NCBI RefSeq assembly: GCF_005048855.1
Contig: NZ_SUME01000003.1
Coordinates: 124,001 to 188,000 of the forward strand
Source of the DNA: Sphingobacterium olei
GTDB taxonomy: Bacteria > Bacteroidota > Bacteroidia > Sphingobacteriales > Sphingobacteriaceae
Reading direction: 5' to 3'
Length of the DNA: 64,000 bases
Shown here: positions 1 through 8,546 of the stretch, in pieces
Layout of the letters: every line of letters starts with the position of its first letter
How positions within the stretch are numbered: position 1 is the stretch's first letter
Notes under the pieces: generated by a model
The model's database searches: none
Told to the model about the DNA's origin: nothing
What the model saw: the letters and a program-made list of their open reading frames with translations, nothing else
Position numbers and translations under genes: made by a program

Positions 1-1784
1 ATATTGACCAAGTGAAAAACGAGCGTCGCACATACGCGGTATCACCAACTTTATTTACAGAAGTGCAAATTCTTCCGTGGCTGAAGTATCGTCTCAATTT
101 TGGAACGCAATTTCGTAACTACCGCGCCGGAGCATGGACTGGGCCGAACGCAACATCTCATCTAAATAACCGTCCAAATACCGCAGGATATACCAATGAG
201 CAACGATTAGGATGGGTAGCCGAAAATTTACTTTTTGTGGATAAGGATTTTGGCGAAGACCATCGTCTGGGTGTTACCTTATTGCAATCTGCACAGCGTG
301 AGCGTTTTGAGAGTATCAATACTAACGTAATTGGAACAGTATATGACATCAGTTATTGGTACGACCTCGCTTCCAATACTAATGGTAGACCCAATGGTTA
401 TGGAACAGGGTTTTCGGAGAATACCTTGATGTCTTGGATGGGTCGGGTGAACTATGGTTATAAAGGAAAGTATTTATTAACCGCTACCGGTCGTTACGAC
501 GGAGCATCGGTATTGGCACCAGGGCATAAATGGCATTTTTATCCCTCTATGGCATTGGCTTGGAATATCATGGATGAAGGCTTTATGTCGGCAGTTACCT
601 GGGTCGACGAATTGAAATTGCGTGCGGGATATGGTGTTACTGGTAATGCTGGTGTTAATCCATATACTTCCAGTGGCCCATTAAGTCGCAATCCCTATGC
701 TTTTGGCGATGGCGCCGCAGTTGGCTATTTGCCCCAGCTCGTACGCAATCCGTTGCTAGAGTGGGAGAATACAGCGCAGTATAATCTCGGCTTAGATTTT
801 AGCTTGTGGAGTAGTCGTATTGGCGGTAGCATCGAGATGTATCAAGGAAATACTTCTTCCTTATTATTGGAGAGATCGCTACCACCGGTGTCGGGATATG
901 TAAGTAAACTTGAAAATATTGGTAAAACGTTAAATCGTGGATTGGAGATCACATTGAATACGGTTAATATCCAAAAGGAAGATTTTTCGTGGTCAACTTC
1001 AATCAACTGGAACACCAATCGGGAGGAAATTGTCGAATTGCAGAACGGAAAGGAGGATATGTTAGCTGACCGAAGGTTTATTGGTCATCCTACACAAGTC
1101 TTTTTCCATTATGACAATGCCGGCATTTGGCAGAATACGCCAGAAGATATCGCGGAAATACAGCAATTCAATGCGAATGGCCATCGTTTTGCTCCAGGAG
1201 ATATACGGGTCGTGGATCAGAATGGTGACTATAGAATTACTGGAGATGATATGGTGATTCGCGGTACCACGCGTCCCAAATGGGCAGGGGGTATTACAAA
1301 TACCGTTCGTTACAAAGCTTTTACCCTTAGCACGTTTATCTATGCGCGTTTTGGGCAAACGTTTTATGGAGGATATCCCAATTCGTATGGTGGTATATGG
1401 CCAAACGGCCGGGTGGAGAACGATCTATGGTCGTTTGAAAATCCGAACGGCGCTTGGCCTAGAGCCAATTTGATAGGTAATAGAGACAATATCACACCGG
1501 CCATGCAATACCATGATGGATCGTTTGTATCGGTTCGCAATATATCCCTAACCTATGACTTACCTAAGCTTTTGCTGGAGAGACAGTTTGTAAAAGGAAT
1601 ACAGCTCAATGCCCAAGTGATGAACCCCTTTCTCTTCGGAAAGGATGCAGTCAAAATGGGATACAATCCCGATGATGATACGAACTGGGAGCGATCTTCC
1701 GGGGACGGCAATCCGCTGGGCGGGAACAATAATAATACGATTTTACCACAATCGTATGTATTTAGTATAAGAGCGAATTTTTAA
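1..1784 (+). CDS. SusC/RagA-type TonB-dependent outer-membrane transporter, 3' part only
   Basis: C-terminal ~594 residues of a SusC-family transporter; the reading frame is open to the left edge (first full codon at base 3), so the signal peptide, carboxypeptidase-like domain and plug lie outside the window. A GTG at base 12 is internal, not a start. The visible part is the beta-barrel, with typical SusC landmarks: the GRYDGAS strand, the LKLRAGYGVTGNAG turn, the 'W.W.TSINWNTNREEI' region, the periplasmic-turn segment PGDIRVVDQNGDYRITGDD, and a terminal strand ending in F (FSIRANF). Such proteins form the TonB-energised barrel under a SusD lid and import oligosaccharides. The stop codon is directly followed by the SusD gene, so the two are one transcription unit. 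Substrate cannot be read from the sequence. Confidence 0.95.
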   Translation, partial: IDQVKNERRTYAVSPTLFTEVQILPWLKYRLNFGTQFRNYRAGAWTGPNATSHLNNRPNTAGYTNEQRLGWVAENLLFVDKDFGEDHRLGVTLLQSAQRERFESINTNVIGTVYDISYWYDLASNTNGRPNGYGTGFSENTLMSWMGRVNYGYKGKYLLTATGRYDGASVLAPGHKWHFYPSMALAWNIMDEGFMSAVTWVDELKLRAGYGVTGNAGVNPYTSSGPLSRNPYAFGDGAAVGYLPQLVRNPLLEWENTAQYNLGLDFSLWSSRIGGSIEMYQGNTSSLLLERSLPPVSGYVSKLENIGKTLNRGLEITLNTVNIQKEDFSWSTSINWNTNREEIVELQNGKEDMLADRRFIGHPTQVFFHYDNAGIWQNTPEDIAEIQQFNANGHRFAPGDIRVVDQNGDYRITGDDMVIRGTTRPKWAGGITNTVRYKAFTLSTFIYARFGQTFYGGYPNSYGGIWPNGRVENDLWSFENPNGAWPRANLIGNRDNITPAMQYHDGSFVSVRNISLTYDLPKLLLERQFVKGIQLNAQVMNPFLFGKDAVKMGYNPDDDTNWERSSGDGNPLGGNNNNTILPQSYVFSIRANF

Positions 1785-1808
1785 ATGGATCTACAAATTA
1801 GAAATGTG

Positions 1809-3965
1809 ATGAAAAAATATATATTGATACTATTTACGGCGACCAGTTTGTTTTCGTGTAAGGGGTTTTTAGAAGAGGAGCAAGTTGCCAATCTGACACA
1901 AGATTTTTATACGAATGAAGTTGGTTTAGAATCGCTTATAAATGGGCTTTACGTGTATGCGAGGAATAAGCATGAGTGGGACGGGAGTGGAGCAAGATTA
2001 ATCGAAACCGAGACGGATACTTATCAGACCGCTTCTGCTCCTGTTGCGCAAATGAATGTGGGAGAGTATGGAAACGATCTGAGTCGTATTGCTGGGAACA
2101 TTGCTAATTTTCTTGGAGCAGTAAATGCTAGTTATGCACCGATGGGCGCTTATCCGCATATCAACAACTGTCATATTGCCTTAGAGACAATGGATCAGAT
2201 AGCTCCTGGACGCTTTGGAAGCGATGAAACATTTTCGAATACGCGTCGAGCGGAGGTACGGTTTTTAAGAGCATGGGCATATTATTTGATTTCTAATCAA
2301 TTGGGTGACGTGCCTATATTAAGTCAGGCAAGATACGAGACGGATGGCGTATTTCATTACCCCAAGTCTAGTATCGAAGATGTATATAAACACATTATTG
2401 AGGATCTGCGATTTGCTTATGAGCACCTACCGGTTTTGCAGAACGATCAAGGCCGTGTGACTAAACTTGCAGCGGGCCATTTCTTGGCGAAAGTTTACCT
2501 AAATCGTGCGCAGGCGGCAAATTTCCAGAACAGTGCGGAAGAACATCTTCGTATGTTGTACAAGGGAAATGTGACGACGGATCTGGATTCGACCATTTTA
2601 TTGACTTCTGAAGTGATAAATTTGGCTGGAGGCGAAGGCGGTCTTGCGGTTGACTATTGGCGGTTATTTGATCCGGCCATAGCGGAAACGAATCCAGAAA
2701 AAGAAATATTATGGGCAGCACAATTTGATATTAACCTTACCTTACACGCTCGATTTGCTAACCGGTCGGTTAACTACCATACCGGTAACTACACCAATCA
2801 GTCAGGTGTAACAAGATCGATGATATATGGACGTCCTTTTGGTACTTTCAAACCGACGGATTGGGGCTACGATAATTTTACGGACAGAATGTACGATTCG
2901 CGATATGCAAAGACATTTCAGCATGAATACATAGCAAATATGCCGGAAAATACCAGTACATCGTATACTTGGGGGGCAGCAGCAGCCACCTGGTGGAATG
3001 CCAACAAACCGGCGGATGCACCGACCGTTTCGGCCAATGAAAAACGGATAAAGCAAAATCAACGCGCAATCATCTACCTTGAAAACAGCAAGGAAACCGC
3101 TTTAGATTCGGCCATGGTGCATAGTCAACCTTATCAGTTTATGGCCCGATGGGTGCGTTCCGCGACGAGCGGTCGATACTATTACCGACTTTTTATAGAT
3201 GGTTCGAACCTAGGTTTGGCGACCGGACAGCCTGCGCCGTACCTGGCTTCGCGTAAACACGTTGATCCAATGCGGGGTGGAAGTGCGGATGAAGCTAATT
3301 TTAACAGTGAATCGGGTACACGGGATGCGATCTTGATGCGTTTGGCGGAGACGTTTTTAATCCGCGCAGAAGCATATGGCCGTAAAGGACAATATGGCCT
3401 AGCTGTCGAGGATATCAATGTAATACGTAGGCGTGCTGCTTTCAAAGCGGGTGATCCTCGACCTGAAGTGCTGGTACGGTGGGAACCGGAGGCTGTGGAG
3501 CTTGCTCCTGAAGAAAGAGTAGCGCCATATGCAACGGCGTCTAATACATTTGCTAAGATTGCGGTGACTGAGAGTTACTTTACTCCTGGAACGGCGGAGG
3601 CAAATCGCCAAGGCTATATGCCCAGCATAACTTCAAAGGAAGAGGCATTTATTCATTTTATCTATAATGAAAAGGCCAGAGAGTTTTTATCGGAAGGGTT
3701 GGCTTGGGAAGATCTACATAATGCTGGGATATTATATGAACGCACCGCACATTATAATCAAATGGCTTCTGACCGCTCTGGACTATGGCCTGTTGCGAGC
3801 AATACGGCTAACGGGACGGGTCAAAACGGCAACGGAAAAGGGCAGTTGGCGAAACACCACACCTTCCGTCCATGGCCTAACGCTTTCTTAGTTCAATTAA
3901 CGGATGAATCAGGAAATCCAATGGACGAGGCGGCTCGAAAAGACTATCAGAATCCTGGCTATTAA
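1809..3965 (+). CDS. SusD/RagB-family nutrient-binding outer-membrane lipoprotein
   Basis: Partner of the preceding SusC. The frame is open from an ATG at 1785 that abuts the SusC stop, but the ATG at 1809 starts a clean lipoprotein signal (MKKYILILFTATSLFSC, lipobox LFSC), so I use 1809 (718 residues). SusD features include an N-terminal TPR-like helical region with the 'AEVRFLRAWAYYLI' helix at about 165-180 and the C-terminal 'FIHFIYNEKAREFLSEGLAWEDL' type helix that normally carries the ERxxEF-like signature. It is longer than the common 500-600 residues because of insertions in the middle (polar, W/Y-rich), which may shape the glycan site. The protein should sit on the cell surface as the lid of SusC. 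The substrate is not predictable from sequence. Confidence 0.93.
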   Translation: MKKYILILFTATSLFSCKGFLEEEQVANLTQDFYTNEVGLESLINGLYVYARNKHEWDGSGARLIETETDTYQTASAPVAQMNVGEYGNDLSRIAGNIANFLGAVNASYAPMGAYPHINNCHIALETMDQIAPGRFGSDETFSNTRRAEVRFLRAWAYYLISNQLGDVPILSQARYETDGVFHYPKSSIEDVYKHIIEDLRFAYEHLPVLQNDQGRVTKLAAGHFLAKVYLNRAQAANFQNSAEEHLRMLYKGNVTTDLDSTILLTSEVINLAGGEGGLAVDYWRLFDPAIAETNPEKEILWAAQFDINLTLHARFANRSVNYHTGNYTNQSGVTRSMIYGRPFGTFKPTDWGYDNFTDRMYDSRYAKTFQHEYIANMPENTSTSYTWGAAAATWWNANKPADAPTVSANEKRIKQNQRAIIYLENSKETALDSAMVHSQPYQFMARWVRSATSGRYYYRLFIDGSNLGLATGQPAPYLASRKHVDPMRGGSADEANFNSESGTRDAILMRLAETFLIRAEAYGRKGQYGLAVEDINVIRRRAAFKAGDPRPEVLVRWEPEAVELAPEERVAPYATASNTFAKIAVTESYFTPGTAEANRQGYMPSITSKEEAFIHFIYNEKAREFLSEGLAWEDLHNAGILYERTAHYNQMASDRSGLWPVASNTANGTGQNGNGKGQLAKHHTFRPWPNAFLVQLTDESGNPMDEAARKDYQNPGY

Positions 3966-3980
3966 GTTATGCAGAATGCT

Positions 3981-4020
3981 AAAAAGTAAAAGGCTTAATT
4001 CGTTAAGCCTTTTACTTTTT
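3981..4020 (+). terminator. Intrinsic terminator with perfect 18-bp stem and TTCG loop
   Basis: Arms 3981-3998 and 4003-4020 are perfectly complementary around a TTCG tetraloop; the right arm ends in CTTTTT. The A-rich left end and T-rich right end make it work in either direction. It separates the SusC/SusD unit from the GntR gene. Confidence 0.9.
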
Positions 4021-4108
4021 AATAATAATGTTACTGGATAATCTTTGCGTTTCGATTAAAATTCCTTTTCTTTACCCCTATTCCAATTTTAAATAAAGAT
4101 TCACTGCT

Positions 4109-5140
4109 ATGAGTTCGGTTGATTTGATTAAATATATTCAAATTAGTGATTTTTCATCTACTCCTAAGTATTTACAATTAGCGGATGCCGTAATTGATGC
4201 GATCAAAAACAAACTCATTGGGGTAGGGGATATGTTACCTTCTATTAACGAGCTGAGTATGCATTTGGATATTTCGCGCGATACCGTAGAGAAGGGATAT
4301 AAATTGCTTAAAAATCAGGATATTATTGCATCAACGCCTGGTAAAGGATACTTTATTGCGAAGGCAGACATCAGAAGCCGCCAAAAAATTGCCCTATTCT
4401 TAAACAAGCTCAGCGCCCATAAAAAAATTGTCTATGATGCATTCGCGAAGGAGTTAGGCGATGATGCTTCTTTGGATATGTTTGTTTATAACAGCGATAT
4501 ATCCTACTTACGAAGCTTATTATTAAATCTGACTAAACAATACGACCGATATGTGGTCTTTCCGCACTTTAAAGAAGGCCGAGATCAGGCTCCAGATGTA
4601 CTTGCCTTAATACCGGAAGAAAAGCTCATGTTGTTGGGAAGAATGGTAGATGGAATGGAAGGGGATTTCCCGGCCGTATATGAGAATTATGAGAAAGATA
4701 TCTATCAAGCATTAGAAAAAGCGTTGGATCCGTTATCCAAATACCGTATGTTGAAGTTGGTATTTCCAGATAACAGTGATTACCCTAAAGCCATTATCAA
4801 AGGTTTTTATAAATTTTGTCAGCAATATGCTTTTGATCACAGTTTAGTAGGCAATCTATCCAAAGAAAATATAAAAAAAGGAGAATGTTATATTAATCTT
4901 GCTGAAGACGATTTAGTGATTCTTGTTGATAAAATAATATCAAAGGGATTAGAAATCGGAACAGACATTGGCATTATCTCCTATAATGAAACACCACTCA
5001 AGAAGTTTATCTTAAACGGTATTACAACAATTTCAACCGACTTCGAGTTAATGGGGAAGTATGCAGCACAGATTATCAAAGAAAATTCCAATAACCATGT
5101 TGAAGTACCATTTTATCTTAATTTGCGGCCTTCGATTTAA
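4109..5140 (+). CDS. GntR-family transcriptional regulator with sugar-binding-protein-like effector domain
   Basis: 343-residue regulator. Residues about 16-80 form a GntR winged helix-turn-helix ('YLQLADAVIDAIKNKLIGVG', 'LPSINELSMHLDISRDTVEK', then the wing 'TPGKGYFI'). The remaining ~260 residues resemble the LacI/periplasmic-binding-protein effector fold rather than FadR or UTRA domains (Rossmann-like stretches such as 'DRYVVFPHF' and 'GTDIGIISYNETPL', and the end 'ISTDFELMGKYAAQII'). This GntR-LacI chimera is known from AraR of Bacillus subtilis and from Bacteroidota monosaccharide regulators such as FucR. It therefore probably senses a free sugar. It is a single gene behind a strong terminator; nearest targets would be unit A or catabolic genes elsewhere. 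It is unlikely to read the CAGGA direct repeats, because GntR dimers bind palindromes. Confidence 0.88.
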   Translation: MSSVDLIKYIQISDFSSTPKYLQLADAVIDAIKNKLIGVGDMLPSINELSMHLDISRDTVEKGYKLLKNQDIIASTPGKGYFIAKADIRSRQKIALFLNKLSAHKKIVYDAFAKELGDDASLDMFVYNSDISYLRSLLLNLTKQYDRYVVFPHFKEGRDQAPDVLALIPEEKLMLLGRMVDGMEGDFPAVYENYEKDIYQALEKALDPLSKYRMLKLVFPDNSDYPKAIIKGFYKFCQQYAFDHSLVGNLSKENIKKGECYINLAEDDLVILVDKIISKGLEIGTDIGIISYNETPLKKFILNGITTISTDFELMGKYAAQIIKENSNNHVEVPFYLNLRPSI

Positions 5141-5283
5141 AACAGAAATGTTTTAAAATTTTATTTGTTAAATTTAAGGAAGGTTTATTTAACTATTTTA
5201 TCTGTCTCCTTCTAATTCCAAATGGTATTAGCAATCATTAAATTCTGTTTTTTATCTTCTTGCCCTCATCGGCGGGCGGCCGC

Positions 5284-5304
5284 CTTCTTTTCTCTCAAAA
5301 GAAG
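5284..5304. repeat. Short perfect palindrome in the intergenic region
   Basis: CTTCTTTT / AAAAGAAG arms around a CTCTC loop. It lies next to TTGCCCTCATCGGCGG (5261-5276), which recurs in inverted orientation at 52280-52295. It is part of the mosaic repeat region between units A and B and has no coding content. Confidence 0.6.
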
Positions 5305-5363
5305 CAAACCGAAAGTAGTGAGCTCAAGAATTCCATTAAAAACAACCATTTATTCTTAAAGTC

Positions 5364-5660
5364 GTCGCTGTGCCGGCTCGCACGTCGGCAAGTGCCTCCT
5401 CCTGCTACTAGCGATCCGCCAAGGCGACATTTTCCGGGTGTGTAAGGATAGTGCATTTGTAGTACGATTATATAAATCAGCTGAATTTAAAAGGACGACC
5501 TAGGTCCATGTAGCGTTAAGAAAGCTTTTGGGTTTGCGTTAAGAACAGATCTACGAAGTGCAACGGCTCAGATCTGTTTAGTAAATCCAAAAGCTTTTAG
5601 CGTAACATTGACCCAGTCTTGATTTTTTGTTTCGTTTTTTATCAAGAAAAAATGAAAGCC
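5364..5660. repeat. Mosaic intergenic repeat, copy 1 (structured hairpin plus second module)
   Basis: Shares two blocks with 52073-52225. The first is a hairpin: arms 5364-5381 and 5411-5428, loop 5382-5410, with the loop's 3' half AGTGCCTCCTCCTGCTA identical in both copies, followed by ATTTTCCG and TGTAAGGA. The second block is GTAACATTGACCCAGTCTTG at 5602-5621, followed by a T-rich hairpin around ATCAAG (5629-5657). In this copy the blocks are separated by ~140 bases that include the long hairpin at 5521-5598; in copy 2 they are adjacent. Stem bases differ between copies but pairing is kept. The whole 5141-5989 stretch has no convincing gene; short frames here lack homology-like features. 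Confidence 0.75.
5521..5598. repeat. Long imperfect hairpin inside repeat copy 1
   Basis: AAAGCTTTTGG...AACAGATC (5521-5551) pairs with GATCTGTT...CCAAAAGCTTT (5571-5598), leaving a loop of about 19 bases. TAGCGT precedes the left arm (5511-5516) and TAGCGT follows the right arm (5598-5603). The hairpin is absent from copy 2, where the flanking blocks join, so it looks like an insertion. Confidence 0.65.
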
Positions 5661-5900
5661 ACGTCGCGGCGAGCGACAAACTGAATAAAATAAACCTTCT
5701 TTTCCCCATCCAAAAAATCACAACCCCAAATTTGTGTATCTATTCGCAAACTAAAGAACTCATGTAGTACACCGCTGCCACTCTGTAATATTGTAGTTAT
5801 AGTATCTGTTGTGCAACTATTCAAAAGCTACGATAAAACTATCAAGAATAGCGATTTAGCCCGCTTTTAGAGAAAATACGGACGCGAATTGGATTTTTTA

Positions 5901-5944
5901 CAGGACGGTGCAGGATACGCACGTATAGTGGTTTTAATATCTTG
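5901..5944 (+). promoter_or_regulatory. Promoter of enzyme operon B: CAGGA direct repeat plus -7 element
   Basis: CAGGA at 5901 and 5911 (10-bp period) is followed by ATATCTTG at 5937-5944, a weak match to the Bacteroidota -7 consensus TAnnTTTG. From the second CAGGA to the last G is 33 bases, close to the 34-35 at the other three sites. The start codon is about 45 bases downstream. It is the weakest of the four promoters. Confidence 0.6.
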
Positions 5945-5989
5945 GTGGTTTAAACCTATAAGTTATCTTGTTAAAATCGTTGATTTACC

Positions 5990-7090
5990 ATGATTGAAAG
6001 TAGCACAAATACGGAATTCCTTTCCAGAAAAAGATTTATAAAATCTTTAGTTTTGGCGACTTCTGCCGTGTTGGTCCCTAGTTATCTGTTAGCAGATACG
6101 GCGGTTAACGCACGGCCCTATTTTAAACTCAAACCCTTGGGCAGGAGCTTTTCACTCGAAGACTATTATATCTGGTGTTCATCACCTATTTGGGGCAAGG
6201 ACGGAAAAGTCCATCTCTTTTATTCGCGATGGTTGAAAACGAAGGGAATGAGTGGTTGGATCAGAGGTTCTGAAATAGGTCATGCCGTAGCAGATTCCCC
6301 AGAAGGCCGTTTTCAGCACAAAGATGTTGCTTTGGCGCCAAGGGAGGAATATTGGGATAGCACGACCTGCCATAATCCGTTGATCAAAGAGGTGGAAGGT
6401 ACATATTATCTTTTTTATATGGGCAATTCAAACGGGAAAACAAATACAAAGCGTATCGGTATAGCGACTTCAGAGAGCCTCGACGGACCTTGGAAACGGT
6501 ACGATCAGCCCTGTCTTCTACCTGGTAAGGAGGGTGAATGGGATGATCACTGCACCACGAATCCTGCATTTATAAAAGGGGCCGATGGTAAGTATTGGTT
6601 GTATTACAAATCATGGAATACCGCAGAATACAACAACATGACAGGAGCCGTGCGTGGCAATCGTAAATATGGATTAGCAAAGGCTGACCACCCACTAGGG
6701 CCCTATCATAAAGTATCGGATAAACCCGTTATCGACTTCTCCAATCGTCCAAATAATGCGCAGCTCGAGGATGCATTCGTGTGGCGGGAGAGAAATAAAT
6801 ACAAGTTGATCGCGCGCGACATGGGGTTTTACAACCATGAGTACGGATTGATTTTAACATCCGATGACGGAATAAGCTGGTCGGAACCACAGATCGCTTA
6901 CCTCGACTTAAAAACTTATGTAACCGAGAACGAACCACCTAAACACTTAAAGCGTTTCGGAAGATTAGAAAGACCAATGATTTTGTTTGACAAAGATAAT
7001 AAGCGACCGAAGTACATCTTTGGCGGGACCCAGGGAGGAGCATACGATACGGCAACTACTTTCGTGTTTGAAATAGTAGACGCAGGTTGA
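5990..7090 (+). CDS. Five-bladed beta-propeller glycosidase-like protein (GH43/GH117-like)
   Basis: 366 residues, exported. The N-terminus has SRKRFIK (12-18) before a hydrophobic stretch to about 35, resembling a Tat signal with RK in place of RR; Sec export is also possible. The rest has repeated propeller-blade strands typical of GH43, GH117 and related families: 'YIWCSSPIWGKDGKVHLFYS' (60-79), 'CHNPLIKEVEGTYYLFYMG' (127-145), 'CTTNPAFIKGADGKYWLYYKS' type blade near 188-208, and 'QLEDAFVWRERNKYKLIARD' (258-277). Acidic residues at blade starts (for example E260/D261) are candidate catalytic groups. It is the first gene of the pectin-enzyme operon, so a role in removing arabinose, galactose or other side-chain sugars is likely. 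Exact family and substrate are uncertain. Confidence 0.75.
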   Translation: MIESSTNTEFLSRKRFIKSLVLATSAVLVPSYLLADTAVNARPYFKLKPLGRSFSLEDYYIWCSSPIWGKDGKVHLFYSRWLKTKGMSGWIRGSEIGHAVADSPEGRFQHKDVALAPREEYWDSTTCHNPLIKEVEGTYYLFYMGNSNGKTNTKRIGIATSESLDGPWKRYDQPCLLPGKEGEWDDHCTTNPAFIKGADGKYWLYYKSWNTAEYNNMTGAVRGNRKYGLAKADHPLGPYHKVSDKPVIDFSNRPNNAQLEDAFVWRERNKYKLIARDMGFYNHEYGLILTSDDGISWSEPQIAYLDLKTYVTENEPPKHLKRFGRLERPMILFDKDNKRPKYIFGGTQGGAYDTATTFVFEIVDAG

Positions 7091-7145
7091 TCGGAGAAAG
7101 ATAGCATTACAAAGAATAGACATAAACAAACTAGAAACTAATACC

Positions 7146-8546
7146 ATGATGAAAAAACTATTGTACATCCTTATTTTAGTGATAATAGGTGTACAGGGAA
7201 AGGCACAAGAAACGGTGTGGACTTCTGTAAAGCAACCACTGAAGGAAGTAAAAGCTTTGAAAAAGCAGATCGTCAAGCCAAAATTTCGCAATAAAGACTA
7301 TTCTATTACGGATTTTGGAGCAGTAGGAGATGGAACGACGAAGAATACCCAAGCGATAGCCGATGCCATTGCAAAGTGCCATGCTGATGGTGGCGGTCGC
7401 GTAGTGGTCCCGAAGGGGATATTTTTAACAGGAGCTATTCATTTGAAAAGCAATGTAAACCTGCATCTAGCCGATAGCACAGTTGTACTTTTTAGCCGGG
7501 ATTCTACGGATTACCCAATGGTATTCACACGCTGGGAGGGTATGGAGTGTGTCAACTATTCCCCATTCATATATGCGTACGAACAGGAAAATATTGCTGT
7601 TACCGGCAATGGTACACTAGATGGTAATGCGAATATGGACTACTGGTGGTGGTGGTGTGGTGCCAAAAAATTCAATTGGGATGAAAGCAAGGGGAAGCAA
7701 ACGCCGGCCCGTGTTGCCCTACATGAAATGATGGCCGATGAAGTAGATCCCAAGACGCGGATTTTTGGAGATGGACACTACCTGCGTCCGGCTTTTGTAC
7801 AACCGTATAAATGTTCTAATATTTATATCGCTGATGTCAAATTAATTAATGCACCCATGTGGAACCTGAATCCTGTACTGTGCGAAAATGTATTGATCGA
7901 ACGTGTGAAAGTGATTACACACGGTCCAAATAATGATGGTTGCGATCCGGAAGCCTGTAAAAATGTTTGGATCAAGGACTGTTATTTTGATACTGGAGAT
8001 GATTGCATTGCGATCAAATCAGGTCGTGACGAAGACGGACGTAAAATTGGAAGACCGGCGGAAAACCACATCATCGAAAATTGCATTATGAAAGATGGGC
8101 ACGGTGGTGTTGTTATTGGTAGTGAAATAGCGGGCGGTGCAAGAAATATCTATGCCTTAAATAATACGATGGATAGTCCTAATCTGGATCGTGCCTTGCG
8201 TATAAAAACTAGCTCAAGTAGAGGTGGTACAACTGAAAATGTGTTCTTTTATAACACCAAAGTTGGTAAATATAAGGATGCTGCGGTTCGGTTTAACATG
8301 TTTTATGAGAAACCTGGAAACCATATTCCTACAATCCGAAATATATGGGTAGAAAATATGAAGGTGAAAGAAGGCGGTAAATATGGTGTACTATCAGCTG
8401 CCTACAAAGAATCGCCTGTAAAAAATGTAACCATGATTAATTGCGTAATTGATGGGGTTAAAGAAGCCTATAAAGTAGATTACATGGAAAATGTAACCTT
8501 AAAGAAGGTTACGATTAACGGGAAGGCATACCAATCTTTTGACTAA
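7146..8546 (+). CDS. GH28 polygalacturonase-family glycosidase
   Basis: 466 residues with a Sec signal (MMKKLLYILILVIIGVQGKAQ; an ATG one codon later is equally possible). It is a right-handed beta-helix with all GH28 signature blocks: NNDG at 262-265 (catalytic-site Asp264), TGDD at 283-286 (Asp285/286), GHG at 318-320 (His319) and RIK at 352-354. The N-terminal 'YSITDFGAVGDGTTKNTQAI' is the usual start of the fold. GH28 enzymes hydrolyse alpha-1,4-galacturonic acid links in homogalacturonan or rhamnogalacturonan; in Bacteroidota pectin loci they also act as exo-enzymes. It sits 55 bases after the propeller gene and its stop abuts the ATG of the next gene, so it is in the same operon and probably translationally coupled. 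Confidence 0.95.
   Translation: MMKKLLYILILVIIGVQGKAQETVWTSVKQPLKEVKALKKQIVKPKFRNKDYSITDFGAVGDGTTKNTQAIADAIAKCHADGGGRVVVPKGIFLTGAIHLKSNVNLHLADSTVVLFSRDSTDYPMVFTRWEGMECVNYSPFIYAYEQENIAVTGNGTLDGNANMDYWWWWCGAKKFNWDESKGKQTPARVALHEMMADEVDPKTRIFGDGHYLRPAFVQPYKCSNIYIADVKLINAPMWNLNPVLCENVLIERVKVITHGPNNDGCDPEACKNVWIKDCYFDTGDDCIAIKSGRDEDGRKIGRPAENHIIENCIMKDGHGGVVIGSEIAGGARNIYALNNTMDSPNLDRALRIKTSSSRGGTTENVFFYNTKVGKYKDAAVRFNMFYEKPGNHIPTIRNIWVENMKVKEGGKYGVLSAAYKESPVKNVTMINCVIDGVKEAYKVDYMENVTLKKVTINGKAYQSFD

Noticed and set aside
4109..5140. GntR regulator considered as the reader of the CAGGA repeats
   Set aside because: GntR dimers bind inverted repeats, while the motif is a direct repeat with helical period.
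5260..5445. 61-residue open frame in the 5141-5989 gap
   Set aside because: It overlaps the palindrome and the repeat hairpin, has no signal or domain, and the repeat's second copy does not preserve the frame.
5364..5660. Mosaic repeat considered as an insertion sequence
   Set aside because: No transposase-like frame and no matching terminal inverted repeats around either copy.
5642..5824. 60-residue minus-strand frame
   Set aside because: It has no domain or start context and overlaps the T-rich hairpin of the repeat; coding looks accidental.
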